Shown in pieces: positions 1 to 4,926 of a stretch of DNA of 5,998 nt. The position numbers and the translations under genes were made by a program. A model generated the notes under the pieces. The model saw only the letters and a list, made by a program, of their open reading frames with translations. It made no database searches and was not told where the DNA came from. Source of the DNA: an archaeon (GTDB lineage Archaea; Thermoproteota; Nitrososphaeria; Nitrososphaerales; CADDZS01). The stretch lies in the NCBI GenBank assembly GCA_021792315.1, contig JAJYUX010000090.1, positions 1-5,998 of the forward strand, given 5' to 3'. Position 1 is the first letter of the stretch. Each line of letters opens with the position of its first letter.

Positions 1-1
1 C

Positions 2-676
2 ATCTCAAGCGCGATCATGAGCAACGCAGGTTTGAAGGTTGACGGCATACAGTATACACCAAACCAGGCAGACTATTCTGCACAAGTTCAAACCGCAAGC
101 AGCGATGTCCAGCAGTTCCTGTCAGGCGGCGGAACAAAGGCAAACACAGTTGTAGTGCTCGGAGGGTATGGGACAGAAGCTTCCAACATATTCCAACATG
201 CTTCCACCGACCAGTATTTGAGCACCGTCCGCTGGTATGGAATCGAGGCGCTCGCAGACAATACTCTGCTCTCATCGTCTGTCGGAGATTTCATGTCTCA
301 AGTCAACCTGACAATCACTTCTCCAGCAACATTCAGTGCACCTCAGGCAAACTACTTCAACAACACCTACTCGAAGGCCTACGGACAGCCACCAGAGCCA
401 TACTCAAACTACGCGTACGACAACGCGTGGATTGCGATGCTCAGCATACTCGCTGCAGGTAGCAACAACGGACCGTCGATACTTTCGATTGCACCTCTAG
501 TGATAGACCACTACTACGGAGCCTCTGCAACCGGCATCTGGCTGAATCAGTACGGCGACCAGACAATTGCGTACTACAATGTCCTAGAGTGTGTGCATGA
601 GAGCGGCGTGAACAAGTTCATCCAGATTGGGCAGTACAACGGCGGAACTAACCAGCTGACACTCACAGCACCATAA
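2..676 (+). CDS. ABC transporter substrate-binding protein, Leu/Ile/Val type (5'-truncated by window edge)
   Basis: This is the C-terminal 224 residues of an extracellular solute-binding protein. The frame is open to the window's first bases, so the true start lies upstream; the ATG at 17 is internal. The sequence resembles the second lobe of type I periplasmic binding proteins (Peripla_BP_6 / LivJ-like): a 'G...V......PNQADYSAQVQ' strand-helix, then 'VVVLGGYGTEASNIFQHA', then the 'YAYDNAWIAMLSILAAG' helix lining the hinge. Such proteins capture amino acids, amides or other small organics outside the membrane and hand them to an ABC permease. The signal peptide or lipoprotein anchor would be in the missing part, and no permease or ATPase gene is in view. 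Asn, Tyr, Ser and Gln are abundant, as is usual for exported archaeal proteins. The family is fairly sure; the ligand cannot be told. Confidence 0.82.
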   Translation: MSSAIMSNAGLKVDGIQYTPNQADYSAQVQTASSDVQQFLSGGGTKANTVVVLGGYGTEASNIFQHASTDQYLSTVRWYGIEALADNTLLSSSVGDFMSQVNLTITSPATFSAPQANYFNNTYSKAYGQPPEPYSNYAYDNAWIAMLSILAAGSNNGPSILSIAPLVIDHYYGASATGIWLNQYGDQTIAYYNVLECVHESGVNKFIQIGQYNGGTNQLTLTAP

Positions 677-682
677 GCGGAT

Positions 683-717
683 TTGGGAGTAATTTACTCC
701 CAACCTCCAACTTTTTT
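683..717 (+). terminator. Intrinsic-type terminator after the binding-protein gene
   Basis: A perfect 10-bp inverted repeat (TTGGGAGTAA / TTACTCCCAA, 683-703, one central base) starts seven bases after the stop codon. A six-T run follows at 712-717. In RNA the innermost pairs would open into a loop, leaving a stem of about 7-8 bp. Position and T-run fit archaeal termination. Confidence 0.72.
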
Positions 718-911
718 CGAGCTCTTCCTCTTTGACCCGTCTGTGAAGCTCTGGTTACAGGGTGATTCGAGTCTGGAGCAGATAATCACAAATTAATACC
801 GAGTAGCAGCTGGCCATTCAAAGCGTTGCTTTTGCTTTTCCTGCGCCTGTGCGGAAAGTAGACTAGTGTCCTTCAAAAAGGCACAGGAATCCATCGTAAC
901 TCGAAGGGGTC
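718..911. other. Intergenic region with no convincing gene
   Basis: No tRNA-like fold, SRP RNA or RNase P signature was recognised here. An AT-rich TATA-like patch (AATTAATACC, 791-800) could start a transcript near 820. A 7-bp inverted repeat (CCTGTGC at 846-852, GCACAGG at 881-887) encloses a GTG that opens a 54-codon frame. Reading frames on either strand have unusual composition and no recognisable family. Confidence 0.5.
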
Positions 912-1030
912 GTGCACATCCTGATAGATCCAGAGCTACTTCATTACGGGAAATCATTGAAACAGGATCGGATGTTGGATTCCTTGGCAACAGTATGCCC
1001 AAGAAAAACAGTAAGATCATTATTGCATGA
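866..1030 (+). CDS. Possible small ORF of 54 aa, unrecognised
   Basis: A GTG at 866 opens a 54-residue basic reading frame ending at TGA 1028-1030. Its composition (for example SLREIIETGSDVGFL, then MPKKNSKIII) looks more protein-like than the overlapping frame from 912. A GGAAAG stretch at 853-858 lies a plausible distance upstream but is a weak ribosome-binding site. No family is recognised. It may be a real small protein, a remnant of a broken gene, or chance. It competes with the N-terminal extension of the 912-2003 frame, and the two are unlikely both to be real. Confidence 0.18.
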   Translation: MSFKKAQESIVTRRGRAHPDRSRATSLREIIETGSDVGFLGNSMPKKNSKIIIA

Positions 1031-2003
1031 TGTCTTCCTGTGGAGCACCACAGAGGATGAGTTGGCAAGTTTCTTTTCCCGCAATAATGTTACAAATCTT
1101 CTCAATTCAAAATGCCTTCGCACACTATGTCAAAGATCAAATCACGTTATCATGCAAGGAGGCCATGCGTATCTCCGTCATTGCCTTAGGGTATTGCTTC
1201 GAACACTGCGCGTAATCTGTGAAAGATGCTCCTTCGCATTTTCTCAGTTTCTCATTTGGAGAAAACGAGTTTGCTCCTTTCGAACGTGGGAGGACTGCGC
1301 TTACACTCAAAGTATATATTTGACGGATGATCTTTTTCTGAGGATCAATCGCTCCTTGAACCCTGGCGCGGAGTTTCTCGACATCAACACGTCTTCGGTC
1401 AGGGAGGAAGCCGATCTGCCCAGCAGCAACGATTTTTCTATTTTGAACGCGCTCGGAAGCGAAGTAGATGCACAAGATCTATCGTTTCAAGGTATCAAAC
1501 GTAAACTGGGACTGCATCAGGAAACTTTGACTCGTGCGCTCCGAAGACTCCAGCGGGATGGTTACATCGAGCATTTCGATCATACCTATAGAATTTCTCC
1601 CAAAGGCCTTGAAACCATCACCATGAGCAATGGTATCAAAGGATCTGACCCAACCTTACCTTCTACTGCCGTCACCCCAATTCTGCAGGCAATGCTACCA
1701 ACTGATGTGAACGTGGGTGAGTTGGCCAATTCGCTCAGCTACAAATGGTTCGGAAACCTTCGGTGGTTGGGTTCAATGCGCACACTAGACGCTACAACGC
1801 TAACTTGGATCGTTAATGATACCATGCAAAAAATAACATGCAAGATAAGTCGAAATTCGCTTACCATCGGCACGACTGCCGGCAACAACTTTTCCACATC
1901 CCGTATTGTTCCTTCTGTGTACGAAATCTTCGATCAAGTTTGGAAATCGTTGAAGACGATGAATAGAAACGCGGTACCCGAAAGATACATACGAGCCTCA
2001 TAG
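912..2003 (+). CDS. Winged helix-turn-helix transcriptional regulator; N-terminal 136 codons doubtful
   Basis: The frame is 363 codons from a GTG at 912, but only the later part looks like a protein of known type. Residues about 175-233 form a winged helix. Its recognition helix is in 'GLHQETLTRALRRLQRDGYI' and its wing in 'HTYRISPKGL', typical of archaeal MarR/ArsR-like DNA-binding domains. Residues about 255-350 form an unrecognised C-terminal domain ('YKWFGNLRWLGSMRTLD') that may bind a ligand or mediate oligomerisation. Residues 1-136 contain eight Cys and much Arg/Leu, against one Cys in the remaining 227 residues, so this stretch may not be translated. In-frame TTG codons at 1320 and 1356 lie at or shortly after a TATA-like element and would give 227 or 215 residues, a more usual size. 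The gene ends 81 bases before the proteasome operon on the same strand, so it could regulate that operon; that is inference only. Confidence 0.62.
   Translation: MHILIDPELLHYGKSLKQDRMLDSLATVCPRKTVRSLLHDVFLWSTTEDELASFFSRNNVTNLLNSKCLRTLCQRSNHVIMQGGHAYLRHCLRVLLRTLRVICERCSFAFSQFLIWRKRVCSFRTWEDCAYTQSIYLTDDLFLRINRSLNPGAEFLDINTSSVREEADLPSSNDFSILNALGSEVDAQDLSFQGIKRKLGLHQETLTRALRRLQRDGYIEHFDHTYRISPKGLETITMSNGIKGSDPTLPSTAVTPILQAMLPTDVNVGELANSLSYKWFGNLRWLGSMRTLDATTLTWIVNDTMQKITCKISRNSLTIGTTAGNNFSTSRIVPSVYEIFDQVWKSLKTMNRNAVPERYIRAS
1309..1321 (+). promoter_or_regulatory. TATA-like element inside the long frame, candidate promoter for the regulator
   Basis: The sequence AAAGTATATATTT is the strongest TATA-like string in this region. 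Archaeal TATA boxes sit about 26 bases before transcription start, which predicts initiation near 1340 and a short leader to the in-frame TTG at 1356. This supports an internal start over the GTG at 912. Basis: motif by eye, no mapped start. Confidence 0.35.
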
Positions 2004-2023
2004 AACCACCGACGTGACTCGCT

Positions 2024-2050
2024 TCTAGTGTCAGTTAGTCAATAACTAGA
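2024..2050. repeat. Short inverted repeat upstream of the proteasome operon
   Basis: TCTAGT (2024-2029) and ACTAGA (2045-2050) form perfect 6-bp arms separated by 15 bases, within the 81-base gap before psmB. An AT-rich stretch (TAGTCAATAACTA, 2037-2049) overlaps it and might be the core promoter. No T-run follows, so an operator is more likely than a terminator, but a 6-bp repeat can arise by chance. Confidence 0.25.
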
Positions 2051-2084
2051 GAGCATTTCCGACAATCATCTATCGAAGTGATGA

Positions 2085-2669
2085 ATGATGACAACAATAG
2101 TTGGAATAAAGTGCAGTGATGGCGTAGTTCTCTCTTCCGACAAGAGGGCAAGCAAAGGGTTCTTCATAGGGTCAAAGATAACACAAAAGATTCTGCCCAT
2201 AGACGAGACGATGGCAGTAGCTATCGCAGGGCAGGTTTCTGATGCCGAATATCTGGTCAACGCTGTCCGATCGGAAAGGAAACTGGTTACACTCCAAAGA
2301 GGATATCCACTCTCTGTAAAGGAAACATCCAAACTCATTGCGAATATTGCGTATGACGGAATGAAGAGATATCAACCATACTATGCGGAGTTCATAGTTG
2401 CTGGCGTGGATTCTACTGGGTCCCACGTCTTTATCTCGGACATGAGCGGCGCCGTCTCCTCGGAAGATTACGTATCCACTGGTTCCGGTAGCCCAATCGC
2501 TTATGGAGTACTGGAAAGCAGTTACCGCCAAGGAGTCGGCATAGAGGAAGGCAAGAGGATAGCAGAATCGGCAATCAGGGCAGCAATGGAAAGAGATCCA
2601 GGATCTGGCAACGGCGTTGACGTTTTGGCGATAGCGCGCCTGCAGTTTGCAGCTCCGAGGGCAAACTAG
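2085..2669 (+). CDS. psmB: 20S proteasome beta subunit (catalytic, minimal propeptide)
   Basis: This is the catalytic subunit of the archaeal 20S proteasome, an N-terminal threonine peptidase acting in the cytoplasm inside a ring-stacked chamber. The protein begins MMTTIVG. Counting the first Thr as residue 1, the family's catalytic set is in place: Thr1, Asp17 (SSDKRAS), Arg19 and Lys33 (ITQKI). Gly47 (IAGQVSDA) and Ser129 (YVSTGSGS) are present too, as is the late Asp/Ser pair (RDPGSGNGVDV) that completes the active site, shifted by a three-residue insertion. A TGA at 2082-2084 lies directly before the ATG in frame, so the start can only be 2085 or the next codon, 2088. The precursor therefore carries just one or two residues before the nucleophile. 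A GAAGTG run at 2075-2080 could serve as a weak ribosome site. It is followed after 15 bases by the alpha gene, forming an operon. Confidence 0.95.
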   Translation: MMTTIVGIKCSDGVVLSSDKRASKGFFIGSKITQKILPIDETMAVAIAGQVSDAEYLVNAVRSERKLVTLQRGYPLSVKETSKLIANIAYDGMKRYQPYYAEFIVAGVDSTGSHVFISDMSGAVSSEDYVSTGSGSPIAYGVLESSYRQGVGIEEGKRIAESAIRAAMERDPGSGNGVDVLAIARLQFAAPRAN

Positions 2670-2678
2670 GAGAGGTGA
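2669..2678 (+). promoter_or_regulatory. Shine-Dalgarno site that fixes the psmA TTG start
   Basis: GGAGAGGTGA begins at the last base of the psmB stop codon and contains GAGGTGA (2672-2678), a seven-base match to the archaeal anti-SD complement. Six bases separate it from the TTG at 2685. It is the best ribosome-binding site in the window and justifies the non-ATG start. Confidence 0.75.
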
Positions 2679-2684
2679 AGCAAG

Positions 2685-3353
2685 TTGGAATCTCAGCAAT
2701 ACGGAAGAACACCGTACTTCTACGGTCCAGAAGGTTCCCTGGTCCAGGTAGACTTTGCTCTTGAGGCTGTCAACAGAGGATCTACAACGATTGGGATCAA
2801 GACGGACGAAGTTGCAATTCTTGCAAGTCAGCTAAAGCCTACGAGGCCCTTGATAGATCCTTCAGAGAAGGTCTTCCTTATCGACGACCATCTCGGAGCA
2901 ACTGGCGCAGGGTACATAGCGGACGTTCTGAAACTAGTTCAGGAACTACGGGTTAATGCCCAGAAACACAGTCTTACCTTTGGCTCTCCAATCGACGTCA
3001 AGACTGCAGCAGAGGGACTCAGCTCCTATCTTCACCAATACACCATCTACGCAGTGAGACCCCTGGGCGCGTCTGTAATCATGGCTGGAAGGGACCAGAC
3101 TGGAATGCAACTGTATCAGGTCGATCCAAGCGGTACTTTCTTCAAAGGATCCGCATTTGCCATTGGCTACAAATCCGAGCAGGCAATTGAAATGATCCAG
3201 AAGAAGTACCGGCGGGACATGTCTGGCGAGGAAGTCGTGACGCTTGCCAGGGAATCTATCAAGAGCGCTACAAACGAAGATGCACCCACCGAGATCGGAA
3301 TCGTCACGAACAGAGATTCGCGTTTCGAAAAGATCCCTCTCGAAACCAACTAG
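2685..3353 (+). CDS. psmA: Divergent 20S proteasome alpha subunit
   Basis: The 222-residue product belongs to the alpha type, which forms the outer rings, gates entry and docks ATPase partners. Family landmarks: an N-terminal gate segment (QYGR, then GPEGSLVQVDFALEAVNRG), the pocket lysine in PSEKVFLIDD (Lys62, equivalent to Lys66 of Thermoplasma alpha, which receives the C-terminal HbYX tail of activators), GAGYIADV, QYTIYAVRPLG, and a C-terminal NEDAPTEIGIVT strand. There is no catalytic Thr, as expected. It differs from ordinary archaeal alphas: the gate motif YDR is YGR, QVEYA is QVDFA, and GGVRP(Y/F)G is AVRPLG with one residue fewer. Translation starts at TTG 2685 behind a strong Shine-Dalgarno site. 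It lies 15 bases after psmB and is followed by a hairpin terminator, so the pair is one transcription unit. No PAN or Cdc48 ATPase gene is nearby. Confidence 0.92.
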   Translation: MESQQYGRTPYFYGPEGSLVQVDFALEAVNRGSTTIGIKTDEVAILASQLKPTRPLIDPSEKVFLIDDHLGATGAGYIADVLKLVQELRVNAQKHSLTFGSPIDVKTAAEGLSSYLHQYTIYAVRPLGASVIMAGRDQTGMQLYQVDPSGTFFKGSAFAIGYKSEQAIEMIQKKYRRDMSGEEVVTLARESIKSATNEDAPTEIGIVTNRDSRFEKIPLETN

Positions 3354-3362
3354 TCTCTTACT

Positions 3363-3396
3363 GCATTGAGCGATTTCCGCTCAATGCGCAATTTTT
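3363..3396 (+). terminator. Intrinsic terminator of the proteasome operon
   Basis: A perfect 10-bp stem (GCATTGAGCG at 3363-3372 with CGCTCAATGC at 3378-3387) has a five-base loop, and five T follow at 3392-3396. It lies ten bases after the psmA stop. Perfect pairing, the short loop and the T-run make it the clearest terminator in the window. Confidence 0.85.
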
Positions 3397-3413
3397 CTCA
3401 AGGACCATATCAA

Positions 3414-3423
3414 ACTTTTATTG
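3414..3423 (+). promoter_or_regulatory. TATA-like element before the small unknown gene
   Basis: ACTTTTATTG follows the terminator of the preceding operon. If it is the TATA box, transcription would begin near 3443-3445, where an in-frame GTG (3443) lies, consistent with leaderless translation and a start 18 bases later than 3425. Weak match, by eye only. Confidence 0.3.
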
Positions 3424-3424
3424 T

Positions 3425-3739
3425 GTGAAAGATCCTATTGTAGTGGAAACCGATTTGCCAAGGGCAAAGAATGTGGAAGAGCTTAGACAAACCCTCCTGT
3501 ACAACAACACTCTGGAGGTATGGATGGCGCTGTGCTCTGAACGCGGGGCGGACTGGCACAAGCTGGAGGAATACAACAGCTTCCTGGAACACCTTTCCAA
3601 GTCTGGAGTCAAACTGGACGTTTCCGTCGTTTGCCCGCCAATCAAGGGATTTTCTGAAAAACCACCAAAGGCGTTTAACATCAAACTCGATGACCAGAAT
3701 ATTTCAAGGATTCGCCAGTTTAAGAATGTAGTTTCGTAA
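3425..3739 (+). CDS. Conserved-looking hypothetical protein, about 100 aa
   Basis: The function is not recognised. The product is a soluble protein of 104 residues from GTG 3425, or 98 from GTG 3443, with no signal peptide, membrane segment or Cys-pair motif. The middle (residues about 17-60, VEELRQTLLYNNTLEVW to YNSFLEHLSKSG) looks helical and amphipathic. The next part has a short strand ending in VVCPPIKGF, and the tail is basic. Codon use and composition resemble the neighbouring genes, and both sides are bounded by intergenic DNA, so it is probably a single-gene unit. The preceding terminator separates it from the proteasome operon. The 102-base gap after it carries a promoter-like element for the next gene. 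Confidence 0.65.
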   Translation: MKDPIVVETDLPRAKNVEELRQTLLYNNTLEVWMALCSERGADWHKLEEYNSFLEHLSKSGVKLDVSVVCPPIKGFSEKPPKAFNIKLDDQNISRIRQFKNVVS

Positions 3740-3783
3740 GGCCTGTCTCAATGAGGAAATATCTCGAATTCAGCAGCGCACAC

Positions 3784-3824
3784 GGTTCCCATTTGATTGA
3801 ACCAACTTGTTGCATTTCCAACAA
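3784..3824. repeat. Two tandem small hairpins before the trm112 TATA element
   Basis: GGTTC/GAACC (3784-3788, 3799-3803; 10-base loop) is followed three bases later by TTGTTG/CAACAA (3807-3812, 3819-3824; six-base loop). Both are perfect but short. The second ends two bases before the TATA-like stretch. They may be a weak terminator for the previous gene, an operator, or chance. Confidence 0.25.
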
Positions 3825-3825
3825 A

Positions 3826-3836
3826 TTAAATATATG
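3826..3836 (+). promoter_or_regulatory. TATA-like element for trm112
   Basis: TTAAATATATG fits the archaeal TATA pattern. A start 26 bases later falls near 3857, downstream of the GTG at 3842 but ahead of the in-frame TTG at 3866, so this element argues for the later start. Seen by eye; no BRE could be assigned with confidence. Confidence 0.45.
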
Positions 3837-3841
3837 TAGTC

Positions 3842-4135
3842 GTGAACGAAGAACCAGAAATATCGTTGAAGCGAAAACTTTTGGACATTCTTGCTTGCCC
3901 AATAGACAAGCACTATCCTTTGGAACTCTTTGAGATAAATTCGGACGGCGACATGATTGTGGACGGTGCGATGTTCTGCACCGACTGCAATAGGTATTTC
4001 CCAATTATAGACGAGATACCAGTGATGCTACCTGACGACTTGCGAAACAAGAATGAAGATCTCGAATTTCTGAAAAAGTTCCAAGACAAGCTACCCGAGA
4101 AGATCGTGAAGCAGGGAAAACCGACACATCTCTGA
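3842..4135 (+). CDS. trm112: Trm112-like zinc-binding protein
   Basis: The 97-residue product matches the Trm112 family, small zinc-ribbon partners that stabilise and activate SAM-dependent methyltransferases acting on tRNA, rRNA and release factor (shown for eukaryotic and some archaeal members). Visible marks are KLLDILACPIDKHYPLELF (residues 12-30), the FCTDC pair (Cys46, Cys49) and the closing YFPIIDEIPVMLPDD (residues 52-66). Cys19, Cys46 and Cys49 are the likely zinc ligands. The position that is a second Cys in many bacterial homologues is Asp22 here, as I recall for archaeal members. The start is uncertain: GTG 3842 gives nine residues before the conserved block, while TTG 3866 would begin just before KRKLLDILACP, as family members usually do, and fits the TATA position. 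The acyltransferase gene follows after 26 bases, so co-transcription is likely. No methyltransferase partner is in view. Confidence 0.88.
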   Translation: MNEEPEISLKRKLLDILACPIDKHYPLELFEINSDGDMIVDGAMFCTDCNRYFPIIDEIPVMLPDDLRNKNEDLEFLKKFQDKLPEKIVKQGKPTHL

Positions 4136-4161
4136 CTTCTGTGTCCAAGGTCGAGTAGTGG

Positions 4162-4695
4162 ATGAAGAAAAAAGCTCGAGTTAGGCCGGCAAAGAAGAAT
4201 CAAGTTCCTAACCTGATTTCTCCAAATGCAAAATTAGGAAAAAACGTGCGAGTCTGGAATTTTGCATATGTAGGCAGCGATACTGTGATAGGAGATAACA
4301 CCAAAATTGGTTCTCTTGCCCACATCGATTATGGCGTCAAGATCGGGAGGGATTGCAAGATCGAAGGAATGGCATATGTCCCACCACTTTCTCGCATTGG
4401 GAATAATGTGTTCATCGGGCCTGCCGCCGTGCTAACAAACGATCCATATCCTCTTTCTGACAAGATGATTGGAGTGACTGTCGAAGACGGCGCTATCATT
4501 TGTGCACGCGCTGTAATCAAAGCAGGAGTTACTGTAGGCAAGAACAGCGTTGTTGGAATGGGCTCAGTCGTTACAAAGGATGTACCCCCGGAATCTGTTG
4601 TTGTAGGTTCGCCAGCTAAGCAGATATACTCCAGATCAGAATACGAAGCAAAGAGACTCGCTTGGAATAAGCGTGTTCCGGCTTCAAGTACTTGA
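4162..4695 (+). CDS. Left-handed beta-helix (hexapeptide repeat) acyltransferase, sugar N-acetyltransferase-like
   Basis: The 177-residue product is a hexapeptide-repeat transferase of the WbpD/WlbB/QdtC kind. These enzymes move an acetyl group from acetyl-CoA to an amino sugar nucleotide in the cytoplasm, as trimers. After a basic leader (residues 1-14), repeats with aliphatic i positions run from about 17 to 92 ([54 protein letters not shown]). A loop (PYPLSDKM, 95-102) leads to a second repeat block (107-141, ending [18 protein letters not shown]), then PAKQIY and a helical tail. TNDPYP and [17 protein letters not shown] are signatures of this subgroup. The exact substrate cannot be told; a surface-glycan or N-glycan sugar is the natural guess, given the GlcNAc-1-P transferase encoded opposite. 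It ends inside a palindrome shared with the minus-strand gene. Confidence 0.85.
   Translation: MKKKARVRPAKKNQVPNLISPNAKLGKNVRVWNFAYVGSDTVIGDNTKIGSLAHIDYGVKIGRDCKIEGMAYVPPLSRIGNNVFIGPAAVLTNDPYPLSDKMIGVTVEDGAIICARAVIKAGVTVGKNSVVGMGSVVTKDVPPESVVVGSPAKQIYSRSEYEAKRLAWNKRVPASST
4684..4695. repeat. Perfect 12-bp palindrome forming the 3' ends of two convergent genes
   Basis: TCAAGTACTTGA equals its own reverse complement. Read on plus it encodes S-S-T-stop for the acyltransferase; read on minus it encodes S-S-T-stop for the small membrane protein. The two coding regions overlap by exactly these 12 bases. No T-run follows on either side. Confidence 0.95.
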
Positions 4696-4926
4696 CTTTG
4701 AATAAAGAGACTTCCTCACAAGTAGATTCCGCATAGCTACCATAGTCAACAACCAAACAGCGCCAAGTATCGCTGCGAGACCGGCCTTTAGAACCCCATC
4801 GAAGAAACAACCGCAGATGGTAACTGGCACGATAAACTCGAATATCAGTATCGCGCCGATCAAAACCAAAAGCCAAGCCGCTCCAAAAATTGCAACAAGT
4901 GCCACCATTGAGGAGTCTTTAGCCAA
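4684..4926 (-). CDS. Small two-helix membrane protein downstream of the GlcNAc-1-P transferase
   Basis: The function is not recognised. From TTG 4926 the product has 80 residues; from the in-frame ATG at 4908 it has 74. Two hydrophobic helices are evident, at about residues 8-37 and 46-66, joined by a short loop with Cys38, Cys40 and FFDG, and followed by a basic Ser-rich tail ([12 protein letters not shown]). By the positive-inside rule the tail is cytoplasmic. The two helices look like copies of one unit: [13 protein letters not shown] (10-22) against [13 protein letters not shown] (50-62), with 8 of 13 positions identical. With the TTG start the gene overlaps the end of the transferase gene by 8 bases, so the two are probably translated together, and an accessory role in lipid-linked sugar synthesis is a reasonable but unproven inference. 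Confidence 0.6.
   Translation of the reverse strand: MAKDSSMVALVAIFGAAWLLVLIGAILIFEFIVPVTICGCFFDGVLKAGLAAILGAVWLLTMVAMRNLLVRKSLYSKSST

Noticed and set aside
754..782. GGTTACAGGGTGATTCGAGTCTGGAG, resembling a tRNA T-arm
   Set aside because: The T-loop consensus and the arms of a cloverleaf cannot be assembled around it, and no CCA-proximal acceptor pairing was found.
846..887. Inverted repeat CCTGTGC/GCACAGG as a possible structured RNA
   Set aside because: Only seven pairs with a 28-base loop and no further supporting helices were seen; too weak to call an RNA gene or riboswitch.
793..1068. Minus-strand open frame of 91 codons opposite the 5' part of the regulator frame
   Set aside because: The composition is random-looking, with no family and no promoter or ribosome site visible. 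It lies in the same ambiguous stretch and is best explained by chance openness.
1137..1475. Minus-strand open frame of 112 codons
   Set aside because: It overlaps the start of the convincing winged-helix region on the other strand and shows no domain or start signal.
2004..2084. Search for a Pup-like or ubiquitin-like small gene ahead of the beta-alpha pair, by analogy with actinobacterial prcBA
   Set aside because: The gap is only 81 bases and has no open frame ending in a GG or GQ/GE tail.
2172..2699. Minus-strand open frame of 175 codons across psmB
   Set aside because: It is the antisense shadow of a gene with a fully recognisable product; the sequence is Cys- and Ser-rich and without motif.
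3842..4135. Loss of the second zinc-ligand Cys in the Trm112 protein (CPID instead of CPxC)
   Set aside because: Archaeal members commonly have Asp at this place as far as I recall, so this is probably normal for the family and not a defect.
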